This document shows, in pieces, positions 8,446 through 15,626 of a DNA stretch of 64,000 nt. Source of the stretch: Vasconcelosia minhoensis LEGE 07310 (GTDB taxonomy: Bacteria > Cyanobacteriota > Cyanobacteriia > Phormidesmidales > Phormidesmidaceae). Below the pieces are notes generated by a model that was not told the DNA's origin, made no database searches, and saw only the letters and a list, made by a program, of their open reading frames with translations. The first letter of the stretch is position 1. Each line of letters begins with the position of its first letter. The DNA lies in contig NZ_JADEXG010000022.1 of assembly GCF_015207255.1 (NCBI RefSeq), positions 1-64,000 of the forward strand. The letters are read 5' to 3'. Position numbers and translations under genes: made by a program.

Positions 8446-9483
8446 ATGAATTATCAACGCTTAATTGAATCCGGTGTCACCCAGTGGAACCAATGGCGTC
8501 TCAAATATCCGGAGCGGCTGCCGGACCTGAGCGGGGCTGACCTAAGTCGAGCTTATTTATTTGAGGCCAATCTGAGCGGGGCGAACCTAAGCGGTGCCAA
8601 TCTGAGCCGTGCCTGCCTGATTGGGGCGAACCTGAACGGGGCTGATTTGAGCGGGGCGAACCTAAGCGGGGCCTATCTGAGCGAGGCCAGCTTGAACGAG
8701 GCCAATCTCAGCCAGGCAGATCTGTCTGGTGCCGAGGTCGCCTCTGCCGATCTGACAGGCGCTAACCTAGCTGGAACTTGTCTGGCGTCAGATACGCAAA
8801 ATCCGGATCAGCCTCTGAATCAGTCCCTAAGCATGACTGCTGAGCAGGTCCATCGCCTAGAAGCGGTTTATCATCAACCGAGCGGGCAGCGACATTACGA
8901 GTCCCAGTCTACCGTTTCTCCTGCTGAGCTGCATCAGCCCACGGTGCGAGTCGAAGCACCTCAGTTCAGCCAGCCGTCTCCGGCTAAAGTATCCCTGGAC
9001 GAAGCGAATCCTAACCCTCTAGCTTGGCCTCAGGCCCTGATCGAGCAGTGCCAGCAGAAACTGGCTGACTATTATATTGGCCCAATCGCAGCGCTCATCA
9101 TGGAGGATATTGTTGCTATTCATTGCCCCCAAACGTTGGAGCAGTTTGTCGATTTGGTCACTGCCCATATCCCCGAGCCACAGGCTGCATTCTGCTTTCG
9201 CAATCGTGTTTTGTCTAGCCCACCTCAGGCCCCTAATAGCCCGAAGACTGCTAGAGCCTCAAGCACAGTAGATTCAACAAGCCCAGCGACGCTGACCGAT
9301 GCCTTTATTGACCACTGTCGGCAATGTCTCACTGAGTACTACATCCTGCCGATCGCTGAAATGATTGTGGAGGAGGTGCTCACCCTTGATCAGCCCACGA
9401 CTCCACACCAGCTGATCACTCTGATTGCTGACAAACTGCCCCAGGCGGAGGCAGAGAGCTTCATTCGTCAGGCCTATTTTTAG
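8446..9483 (+). CDS. pentapeptide-repeat protein with a duplicated C-terminal helical domain
   Basis: The 345-residue product has three parts. Residues 26 to about 115 are pentapeptide repeats of the form A(D/N)LSG, which fold as a right-handed square beta-helix. A Pro/Gln/Ser-rich linker follows. The C-terminal half has two copies of a domain of about 60 residues: the first begins [20 protein letters not shown], the second [20 protein letters not shown]. Each copy then continues through an acidic helix (MEDIV, VEEVL) to a second helical pair. Similar domains end many cyanobacterial signalling proteins, from memory. No signal peptide is seen. The function is unknown; a binding or scaffold role is a guess. 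It ends immediately before the convergent queF gene. Confidence 0.85.
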   Translation: MNYQRLIESGVTQWNQWRLKYPERLPDLSGADLSRAYLFEANLSGANLSGANLSRACLIGANLNGADLSGANLSGAYLSEASLNEANLSQADLSGAEVASADLTGANLAGTCLASDTQNPDQPLNQSLSMTAEQVHRLEAVYHQPSGQRHYESQSTVSPAELHQPTVRVEAPQFSQPSPAKVSLDEANPNPLAWPQALIEQCQQKLADYYIGPIAALIMEDIVAIHCPQTLEQFVDLVTAHIPEPQAAFCFRNRVLSSPPQAPNSPKTARASSTVDSTSPATLTDAFIDHCRQCLTEYYILPIAEMIVEEVLTLDQPTTPHQLITLIADKLPQAEAESFIRQAYF

Positions 9484-10032
9484 CTAGAGCACTTTTGCAG
9501 TGTAGGGCTCAAATCGCGAACGGTCTCCTTTGCAGACGGTAATCACGGTTTTGACGCCGCCACGGCGGGTAAAGTCGCCAATCACTCGAATGCCCGCCGG
9601 GGCTAGCTCGCTCCAGAGCCGGTCCGCGATCGCGTTCACCACCTGCTCGTGGCTGATCGACTCGTTCCGAAAGGCGTTGATATAGAGCTTGAATGCCTTC
9701 AGCTCAACCACCCAATCCCGGGGCTGATAGTCCACTACGATGGTGCCAAAGTCGGGATAGCCAGAGCGCGGACAAAGAGCCGTAAATTCAGGATGCTCCA
9801 GATGGATAACATAGGCATTGTCAGTCTGGTTCGGCCATTTTTCGAGCGGCTCAGCTGCGGCTCGCTGAATCGCTAAATCGCCATATTTCAGGTCAGGAGC
9901 AGCCGCTGCCTGGGAGGTGCCGTTACTGAGTTCTGGAAAGGATGGCATGGATTTGAGGTTGCGAGTATGCGGTAAGGTTGGCGCTATCGATGTGACAGCA
10001 ACGCTGCCGGGAATCGACTGAGGTACGTTCAC
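9484..10032 (-). CDS. queF: NADPH-dependent 7-cyano-7-deazaguanine reductase (preQ0 reductase)
   Basis: QueF reduces the nitrile of preQ0 to the amine preQ1 in queuosine biosynthesis. The protein shows the family signature VVELKAFKLYINAFRNESIS, the segment FTALCPRSGYPDFG with the catalytic region, and the ending GDFTRRGGVKTVITV. It is the short single-domain type. The frame opens at GTG 10032, giving 182 residues with a poorly conserved N-terminus. An internal ATG at 9951 (MPSFPELS) would give a length closer to usual, so the true start is uncertain. It meets the pentapeptide gene tail to tail without a gap. Confidence 0.92.
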   Translation of the reverse strand: MNVPQSIPGSVAVTSIAPTLPHTRNLKSMPSFPELSNGTSQAAAAPDLKYGDLAIQRAAAEPLEKWPNQTDNAYVIHLEHPEFTALCPRSGYPDFGTIVVDYQPRDWVVELKAFKLYINAFRNESISHEQVVNAIADRLWSELAPAGIRVIGDFTRRGGVKTVITVCKGDRSRFEPYTAKVL

Positions 10033-10056
10033 TGTAGCAGGCCCCAGCGTGAAACT

Positions 10057-10755
10057 TTAGGCCCAAAAGCGGGCTTCCATGCGATCGCAGTAGTTCTCCA
10101 AATTCTCAAACTGGCGGGCAAAGTCCGAGAGCACAGAGGGCAGCGTCAGCCGGAACAGGTTGGCCAGAAATCCGTAGCCGGTAGCGTCCAGGCTAGTGGG
10201 CTGCTCGCCCATCAAAAAGGGCTTGTCGGCGAGGAAATCGCTAATTGCCTTAATGTCGTTCTGGCCCATCTCATAGATTTCCGCTCGGCTATGGCGACCC
10301 ATTCCATGACCGTAGAGATTGCGCAGGACATCCCGACGGACCATTGCAGGCACAATCTTGCGCAGAATAGGCGGCAGCTCTGAGAAATAAACCTGGCGAA
10401 TCACTGCCCAGTTGTCGGCTTCGGCCCAGCGGCTGTATAGAGTCGCCCAGTAAAGGTGCTCTTCCATCAGTCGGCAAAAGGCAAGCGAGACGGATTGCTC
10501 CTGCGGACTCAGGTGCTGATCGAGCCGATCGCCGTAGGTTCGCTTGAGGTAGTCAAGGATAAAGCCAGAGTCGGCAACGGTGCGATCGCCATCATGAATA
10601 TAGGGCAGCTTTTTCTTAGGCGCTTTGCGAACGTCAGCCTCTTCTGCAACCTCATAAGGGAGCTCGGCCATGCGCAAATAGGTTTCCAGCTTGAGGCAGA
10701 AAGGACTTGGATTACGAACGCCTAAGGCAGGTTCAAACTGATAGAGGGTAATCAT
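10057..10755 (-). CDS. glutathione S-transferase-like protein (metaxin/Fax type)
   Basis: From ATG 10755 the product is 232 residues. The N-terminal thioredoxin-like domain begins MITLYQFEPALGVRNPSPFC and includes KKKLPYIHDGDRTVADSGFI, which fits the metaxin/failed-axon-connections branch of the GST superfamily. The C-terminal half is an all-helical GST domain (GEQPTSLDATGYGFLANLFR). Glutathione use is not assured in this branch. A longer frame opens at 10815, but ATG 10755 overlaps the stop of the upstream acetyltransferase in an ATGA arrangement, indicating translational coupling, and the protein homology begins there. Confidence 0.88.
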   Translation of the reverse strand: MITLYQFEPALGVRNPSPFCLKLETYLRMAELPYEVAEEADVRKAPKKKLPYIHDGDRTVADSGFILDYLKRTYGDRLDQHLSPQEQSVSLAFCRLMEEHLYWATLYSRWAEADNWAVIRQVYFSELPPILRKIVPAMVRRDVLRNLYGHGMGRHSRAEIYEMGQNDIKAISDFLADKPFLMGEQPTSLDATGYGFLANLFRLTLPSVLSDFARQFENLENYCDRMEARFWA

Positions 10756-11156
10756 CGGTCGTCGCCAGCATATATCCACATTGGCTCTGTTTGGCCAGCT
10801 CGGGCGAATCCGCATTTTTCGTAGAATGCGATCGCGTCACCCTCCGCTACCAGCATCTGCATATGCAACCCCTCATAGCGCTGTTTCAAAATCTCCATAA
10901 TCCGTTTACCAATCCCCTGTCCCTGAAAGTCTGGATGCACCAGCAGATGCGGATAGTAAACCACCAAAAATCCATCAGAGATGGCATTGCCAATCCCAAT
11001 CAGCCGTTCGCCCTCCCAAGCCGAAACCAGCGCATGGGAGTTGAGCAGCGCCTGATGTAGTGCCTCAGGCTTTCGAGCCGAAGACCAGCCGTTGGCCTGA
11101 TATAGGGGCAGGATTTGCGCGATCGCGATCTTCCGCTCCTCAGAAAAAATAATCAT
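10752..11156 (-). CDS. GNAT-family N-acetyltransferase
   Basis: The product from ATG 11156 (MIIFSEERKIAIAQ) is 134 residues, the usual size for a compact GNAT enzyme. The acetyl-CoA-binding motif A is HPDFQGQGIGKRIM, followed by a typical final strand (AIAFYEKCGF). The frame is open to 11294, but the extra 46 residues are not GNAT-like, so I prefer the internal start. The substrate is not predictable. Its stop overlaps the GST start by four bases, so the two are likely co-transcribed. Confidence 0.88.
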   Translation of the reverse strand: MIIFSEERKIAIAQILPLYQANGWSSARKPEALHQALLNSHALVSAWEGERLIGIGNAISDGFLVVYYPHLLVHPDFQGQGIGKRIMEILKQRYEGLHMQMLVAEGDAIAFYEKCGFARAGQTEPMWIYAGDDR

Positions 11157-11187
11157 CTTTTGCGATTCGGACCACTGACACAAAAAC

Positions 11188-11502
11188 CTAGATTGAACGC
11201 AAATAGGGATCACCTGATGGAGGATGTAGCCCAGTCTGAATCCAAAACCGTCTTGTTTCTCGAATGGAATCGTTTTCTGGATAACGGGTATCATTCAAAT
11301 CAAGACGAGCGCAGGTTGCCCGACCCGTCGAGGTGACACCTTCAATGACAACACCCTGATTCCAAACAAAATGCTCTCCCCAAATCTGCCGGCGAGGATT
11401 AAAAAGGGGAACAATTTCTTGAGATTCTGGATCAACACCCGAAACGAAATTGTAACGTCTTTCATTACAGCGACCTGTCTGCTTGACTTCATCACCGATT
11501 AG
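11188..11502 (-). pseudogene. HNH endonuclease remnant lacking its catalytic core
   Basis: The frame encodes SGVDPESQEIVPLFNPRRQI, GVTSTGRATCARLDLNDTRY and GLHPP, which align along their whole length with the C-terminal half of the intact HNH protein at 56027-56494 (TGVDP, ATVPLFNPRHDQW, LTSTGRATIAALDLNRDR, GRHPP). The part that should carry the CxxC, DH and N residues is missing: only the last CN (RCNERR against HCNRRK) remains, right after a short start. Roughly 60 residues were lost. It overlaps the small gene upstream by 11 bases, keeping the two-gene order of the intact module. Confidence 0.7.
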
Positions 11503-11758
11503 CATTTTGAGAAACCAGCATCGCATTGACATGGGTAAAGATCCGGTCTAATTCCCCAATTGCCTCTAGCTCAGCTATTTCGTCCGGCGTCAGCTGATCG
11601 GCTTTTTTCTTTTCCAGAAGATTTTCCATCTGAAGCTGAAGGGCTTCGCTGAACTTAAACAAGCTGAAATTGAATGATTGTTCAAGTCTGATTTCGTGAA
11701 TCAGCGCAGATGGTCGGCTAAGAGCTACAGTCATTGATACCTCATTGCTATCGGGCAA
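11492..11758 (-). CDS. small conserved protein of the HNH module (paralog of 55746-56024)
   Basis: The 88-residue product resembles the protein encoded at 55746: both share a pattern around FKFSEALQLQMENLLEKKK, then LTPDEIAELEAIGELD and a V-N near the end, against FRASSTVQTRIEELLFKQK and LAEAQELDCYEEID. In both places it directly precedes an HNH endonuclease gene or its remnant. Small, charged, helical proteins in that position could be regulators or antitoxin-like partners, but I do not recognise a named family. Because its partner here has lost the HNH core, this copy may be non-functional. The start may be the internal ATG at 11734. Confidence 0.6.
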   Translation of the reverse strand: MPDSNEVSMTVALSRPSALIHEIRLEQSFNFSLFKFSEALQLQMENLLEKKKADQLTPDEIAELEAIGELDRIFTHVNAMLVSQNANR

Positions 11759-11993
11759 TATTTAATCTCTATCAGTAAAAGAATTATAGCTTCATACAGC
11801 AGTACAAAATATTGTGTTAGCAGGTTAGCCTTTTTGAAGTTCGTAGGCTTACTAGTTAGTAAATCCATATTGACTACATCCAGACTGGCCAGCAGCGCTT
11901 CTTGTGTAATATCTGCAGTTGCCAGTTCTCACCATCGCCTCACTATGCATTGACTACCTAGCTCAATCATCAAGTGGCAACTCGTCTAGTCAG

Positions 11994-12269
11994 TCAGCGC
12001 TCGAAAGATTGATGGCTCTCACCGCTTTTCCTTCCGGCTATCAGCCCCTCAACCCCAATATGCTCATCCAAATCAGTCCATTCAATGGCGTAACCTTCCC
12101 CAAGGAGTTGCCAGTTCTGTAGTTCTTCTTGAGAAGCATGTAGCAAACGGGGATACCAGGATAAAGGAATAGTTAAGCTGCGTCCGTCCGTCAGGTCTAC
12201 AATTAGCTTTGCGTCGGTCACGCTGACCTGTATTTCAAGGGGTTCTGTCTCAAGTATTAAAGTAGTCAC
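11994..12269 (-). CDS. DUF2442-domain protein
   Basis: The 91-residue product contains the DUF2442 pattern: VTDAKLIVDLTDGRSLTIPL, WYPRLLHAS, and an ending with EWTDLDEHIGVEGLIAG. Such proteins often occur beside DUF4160 in apparent toxin-antitoxin or stress pairs; no DUF4160 gene is adjacent here. The C-terminus stops at FER, where relatives usually continue RWL; the next codon is TGA in place of a possible TGG, so the last few residues may be lost. Its function is unknown. Confidence 0.75.
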   Translation of the reverse strand: MTTLILETEPLEIQVSVTDAKLIVDLTDGRSLTIPLSWYPRLLHASQEELQNWQLLGEGYAIEWTDLDEHIGVEGLIAGRKSGESHQSFER

Positions 12270-12407
12270 GCCAAGCCTCCAACGTCAATAGCCAACGCTT
12301 ATTCTTGATGGATAGCCTCAGAATCAATAGCTCTTAGGGATTAATTTAAATTTTATATGTGCACTAGTTATTCGCTTGGGTTTACGTACGACGATGACGT
12401 TTGAATT

Positions 12408-12833
12408 TTATATCTCAGCCCAGTTTTCTATTTTCAGTCCTGCTATCTGACTAAAATCAGATAGGTTACGAGTAAGTAGCGTAGCGTTATTGACAACAGC
12501 GATCGCGGCAATTTTCAGATCCATATTTCCCAAGCGTGGATAGGCTTTCCTTAATCGTTGGTGTTCCAAACCAGCAGCAAGGTTAAACGGAACAATCATA
12601 ATCGAACGATAATCATTCGAAAGCTTTTGTAGACCCCGATAAGCTGAAATCTGCTCGTCCAAGTTTCTTGCTCTCGACAGTACGCTGAGCCGACCTCTAA
12701 CTTGTTCTTCATAGGTAATCACAGTAACCGCGACTTCTACTGCTGCAACGATTGCCAATCTTGCCAGAATGCGCTTGCCCTCTCGTCCATTACGCTGAAT
12801 GAGACTGAGATGATCAGTGTCAAGAACATACAT
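12408..12833 (-). CDS. vapC: VapC-type PIN-domain ribonuclease toxin
   Basis: The 141-residue product has the PIN-domain acidic residues in order: MYVLDTDHLS (first Asp), TYEEQVRGR (Glu), GNMDLKIAAIA (Asp) and LLTRNLSDFSQIAGL (last Asp region). VapC proteins are Mg-dependent RNases, often cutting tRNA, held inactive by an upstream antitoxin. The gene begins 17 bases after the end of the membrane-DUF433 fusion gene, whose C-terminal 30 residues look like the antitoxin that normally precedes such toxins. All catalytic residues appear intact. Confidence 0.9.
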   Translation of the reverse strand: MYVLDTDHLSLIQRNGREGKRILARLAIVAAVEVAVTVITYEEQVRGRLSVLSRARNLDEQISAYRGLQKLSNDYRSIMIVPFNLAAGLEHQRLRKAYPRLGNMDLKIAAIAVVNNATLLTRNLSDFSQIAGLKIENWAEI

Positions 12834-12850
12834 TATGAAGTGCTAGGACG

Positions 12851-13903
12851 CTACTCAGCAGACCTACGCCACTCCTCACCAAGACGGACTGCTTCATCGA
12901 AAGTCGAATCATTTTCAAAGCTGCCTGCCACCTTTATCCACCAGGGAGTTTCCTCTGTAGGATAATCCAGCTTACGAGAGGCATATGTCAGGGATGCCTT
13001 TAAATCATCCATCTCCAAATCTGGCAGTTCTTCCAAGACTTGCTCAGCGCTCAGACCTGCTGCGAATAGATCTAAAACGTCTACCACCCGAACCCTCATA
13101 CTGCGAATGCAGGGACGACCTCCACACTGCTTTGGACTTATTGTAATGCGATTAAGCAATGCTAATCTACTTACATCTTTCCCAAAATTATCTTCATTCT
13201 TAGCGGACTCTGTCAAATAATTATGACTATTTTCATTTATCCCATCGCCTGACGAATATTTAAGGAGCTCATCTTGATTTCTTAAAATCTCTTCATTAAC
13301 TTTTTTGATAATTTTGAACGAAGGTTTTATTGATCCATAATAGAATCCTGCTCCTAAAAAATACAACGAAAATAGAAGCATAATGAGCCGAATAGATAGC
13401 TTACCTGTTTGTAAAAAGACATAGAGGCCAAGCGATAATATACCTGCTAGAACAATAAGTACATAAATCAGGTCAGCTGAAAATAGCGCTATTTTATCTG
13501 ATCTTGTAAATCTACCTAATGTTGTAAACCTGCGTACTTCTACAATTCCAGTACTTCCAACTTCTAAAAAAGGAAGGGTTTTTCGCAGATCAGGGTACGT
13601 AAGTCTACCATTTGCAAATTTATGTAGGTCAATCACCTTTTCTTGTAAGCATTTATCAGCTTTTATACCAGTTGCATGGCTAATAGATATGCAGTTTATT
13701 TGTTCCTGCACGATTTTTTTTGCCTTACCTGTTGCACCATTTTCTTTAAGCAAATATTTCAGTACCAAAAGCTTGCGCTTTGAAATAATATCCCAAAACC
13801 CATAAACTTCTTTCAAGCTAAATACTAAAGCAAGAAAGAGGATGCCAATGATGATTCGAGCATCTCTGGTATCTTCTATGAGTTTTACTACGCTTTCAAG
13901 CAT
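12851..13903 (-). CDS. fusion of a three-helix membrane domain, DUF433 and a VapB-like tail
   Basis: One 350-residue frame joins three units. Residues 1-210 are a membrane module with hydrophobic segments at about 15-37, 139-164 and 170-192 and a basic cytosolic loop. Residues 210-248 are a polar linker. Residues 250-314 are a DUF433 domain (NRITISPKQCGGRPCIRSMR, then VLDLFAAGLSAEQVLEELP). Residues 320-350 (WWIKVAGSFENDSTFDEAVR) match short antitoxins usually found before PIN toxins. VapC follows after 17 bases. The 5' two thirds are clearly A+T-richer than the C-terminal part and the neighbours, suggesting a recent join or transfer. A TTG near residue 249 could start a separate DUF433-antitoxin protein. 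The membrane domain is not one I recognise. Confidence 0.75.
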   Translation of the reverse strand: MLESVVKLIEDTRDARIIIGILFLALVFSLKEVYGFWDIISKRKLLVLKYLLKENGATGKAKKIVQEQINCISISHATGIKADKCLQEKVIDLHKFANGRLTYPDLRKTLPFLEVGSTGIVEVRRFTTLGRFTRSDKIALFSADLIYVLIVLAGILSLGLYVFLQTGKLSIRLIMLLFSLYFLGAGFYYGSIKPSFKIIKKVNEEILRNQDELLKYSSGDGINENSHNYLTESAKNEDNFGKDVSRLALLNRITISPKQCGGRPCIRSMRVRVVDVLDLFAAGLSAEQVLEELPDLEMDDLKASLTYASRKLDYPTEETPWWIKVAGSFENDSTFDEAVRLGEEWRRSAE

Positions 13904-13971
13904 TCGTTTATTAATAAACTCGTAAAGTATGAAATTGGCACTTCATGGATAGAGTTTTATGAGGCAGATGA

Positions 13972-14270
13972 TTAGAATCCAGTTGGCTGCATCAGCGTTT
14001 GATGATGAAAGGACAACCTCCATTGTCCCTTGCGAAGGGGAGCGCGTCATCAGAAAGCGAAAGTTCTTGGAGTCCTGCAATATCAAATGACTCCCAAGGT
14101 TGTGAATTAATCGATTCAAGTATCTGGTTCTTGCCAACCAGCATCATGCCGCCTGGAAACGCCATTATGGCATCGTCGATCAGCAGAGACTCATAAAACT
14201 CGGTTGCGGCTTCTTTACTGGTGGATAGAGCTTTCCAGCCCTGCTTCTCAAGTTCGACTATATCGTGCAT
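13972..14270 (-). pseudogene. NTF2/SnoaL-like protein with internal deletion
   Basis: The frame from 14270 begins MHDIVELEKQGWKALSTSKE and continues AIMAFPGGMMLVGKNQILES, the start of a cyanobacterial NTF2-like (SnoaL-type) family. It stays homologous to SLSDDA, then gives nonsense. A different frame just after reads GQWRLSFHHQT and stops at 13972-13974; this is the usual C-terminus of the same family. So roughly 25 central residues are deleted and the frame is shifted. The remaining 92-residue frame lacks the strands that close the cone fold and is unlikely to work. Confidence 0.6.
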
Positions 14271-14332
14271 AGTATGAGACCCTCTGGTAGGTCTGCTATC
14301 GTAAGTAGATCATCCTAATCATTTGTAGGACT

Positions 14333-14438
14333 ATGTCATGCTGAGCATTGCGCTAGCGCAGCCATGCCCCTTGGGCTATAGCATCTCACGGGAGCCTTTA
14401 CATATCAGGAGATTCCTCGGCTTCGCTCGGAATGACAT
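14333..14438. repeat. 106-base element with inverted ends (MITE-like or REP-like)
   Basis: The left end ATGTCATGCTGAGC and the right end GCTCGGAATGACAT are inverted repeats matching at 12 of 14 positions. The right part, ATTCCTCGGCTTCGCTCGGA, resembles a palindromic intergenic repeat seen in many bacterial genomes. A second small palindrome (TGCGCTAGCGCA) lies inside. There is no coding potential. It sits between the decayed NTF2-like gene and the small membrane protein gene. Confidence 0.5.
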
Positions 14439-14468
14439 CCTTGGGCTTAATTGTGCCGACCTACTTAC

Positions 14469-14648
14469 CTACCTTTGCTCAATCTGGGGTTGATTATCGG
14501 TCAGGCCAAACCGCTGCATGACCTTAACCACGCCGAAAGCCAGAAAACCTCCCGCTATGAGGCCGATCAGGATCAGGCCGAGAAAGATTCGCTTGAGCTT
14601 CTGAGTCCGTTCCTGGGCTCGCTTTGGGTCGGGGGGTGGAGATGACAT
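14469..14648 (-). CDS. 59-residue single-span membrane protein
   Basis: The minus strand from ATG 14648 encodes 59 residues: MSSPPPDPKRAQERTQKLKR, then a hydrophobic helix (IFLGLILIGLIAGGFLAFGV), then VVKVMQRFGLTDNQPQ and a stop at 14469. A basic N-terminus, one transmembrane segment and a short polar tail suggest a small inner- or thylakoid-membrane protein with its N-terminus in the cytosol. The composition is coding-like, and the gene ends cleanly and lies just downstream of nudC on the same strand, with 64 bases between. I recall similar small proteins in cyanobacteria but no function. Confidence 0.65.
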   Translation of the reverse strand: MSSPPPDPKRAQERTQKLKRIFLGLILIGLIAGGFLAFGVVKVMQRFGLTDNQPQIEQR

Positions 14649-14712
14649 GGTGGCCTAGCTGAGTTCACCTTTTGAGCTTATCGCAATGCCTGATGTTGGA
14701 ATTGCAAAAGCG

Positions 14713-15591
14713 CTATGCATCCGAGCGGCTGGCAGCCGCCACAAATGCGTCAATTAGCTTGCGGGCGATGCTGAGCTTACCGGGAATAGGGGGCAAATCA
14801 TGGGGCTTAAACCAGGCTGCGGCTTCGATTTCGGCCGGCTCGCAGACTAAGTCGCCGCCGGCGTAGGCTGCCGTAAAGCCAATCATCAGCGAGTCGGGAA
14901 AGGGCCAGGGCTGCGAGCCGAAATAGCGAATGTCTTTCACTGCCACGCCGACTTCTTCTCGGACCTCTCTGGCCACCGTATCTTCCAAAGATTCACCCGG
15001 CTCGACAAAGCCCGCCAAGACGCTGTACATACCGGGGCGAAACCGGGGCGATCGCGCCAACAAAACCTCCTCGCCTCGGTAAACCAGCACAATAATCGCC
15101 GGAGAGAGCCGAGGATACTGTCTCAGACCGCAGGACGGGCAGCGCTTAGCCCGCTCGTGGACCAGCTGGATCATCGGCGTGGCACAGTGACCGCAGTACT
15201 GATGGCTGCGATCCCAGGCGACAATCTGAACGGCCCGGGCCGCTAGGGCAAAAAACGGTTCGGTCAGGGCTTCGTGCAGTTCGCGCAGGGAAGAAAAGGC
15301 CATACCGGCGGGCGCGATCGCGGTTTCCGACAGCTCTGCCGAATAGCAGGGCTGGCCGTCAAGCCATCCTAAAAACTGTATCCTCACCGGTTCTAGCCCA
15401 ATCTCGCTCAGGCTTTTCAACTGAGGGATTTGAACCGAGTCAGGCGTTTGCTCAACCAGCAGCCGCTGACCGACAAAGGCAAACCAATGCGCGATCGCGT
15501 CTGCCGGGGGTTCAATCCCAGGGATAAACGTATGGGGGACTTGAAAGGGATGCATATCGGGCTCGCAGCTGACATCATTCACTCCTAACAT
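14713..15591 (-). CDS. nudC: NAD+ diphosphatase, Nudix family
   Basis: NudC hydrolyses NADH to NMNH and AMP, and in some bacteria removes NAD caps from RNA. The 292-residue protein has the three expected parts: a variable N-terminal domain, a zinc ribbon (CGHCATP followed by CPSCGLRQYPRLSP), and the Nudix box (GFVEPGESLEDTVAREVREE), followed by the NudC-specific SQPWPFPDSLMIGF. All key residues are present. It is divergent from the GTPase gene at 15627, with 35 bases between starts. Confidence 0.95.
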   Translation of the reverse strand: MLGVNDVSCEPDMHPFQVPHTFIPGIEPPADAIAHWFAFVGQRLLVEQTPDSVQIPQLKSLSEIGLEPVRIQFLGWLDGQPCYSAELSETAIAPAGMAFSSLRELHEALTEPFFALAARAVQIVAWDRSHQYCGHCATPMIQLVHERAKRCPSCGLRQYPRLSPAIIVLVYRGEEVLLARSPRFRPGMYSVLAGFVEPGESLEDTVAREVREEVGVAVKDIRYFGSQPWPFPDSLMIGFTAAYAGGDLVCEPAEIEAAAWFKPHDLPPIPGKLSIARKLIDAFVAAASRSDA

Positions 15592-15626
15592 CTTCGCCTA
15601 GACTGAAAAAAGCATCGGTAAACCCT

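Noticed and set aside
8520-8780. Repeated DNA in the pentapeptide gene that looks like a repeat array
   Set aside because: The periodicity is 15 bases and follows the A(D/N)LSG protein repeats; there are no spacers as in a CRISPR array. No CRISPR array was seen anywhere in the window.
12702-12965. 87-codon rightward frame across the vapC start
   Set aside because: It overlaps the start of vapC and the end of the fusion gene on the other strand and has no coding pattern.
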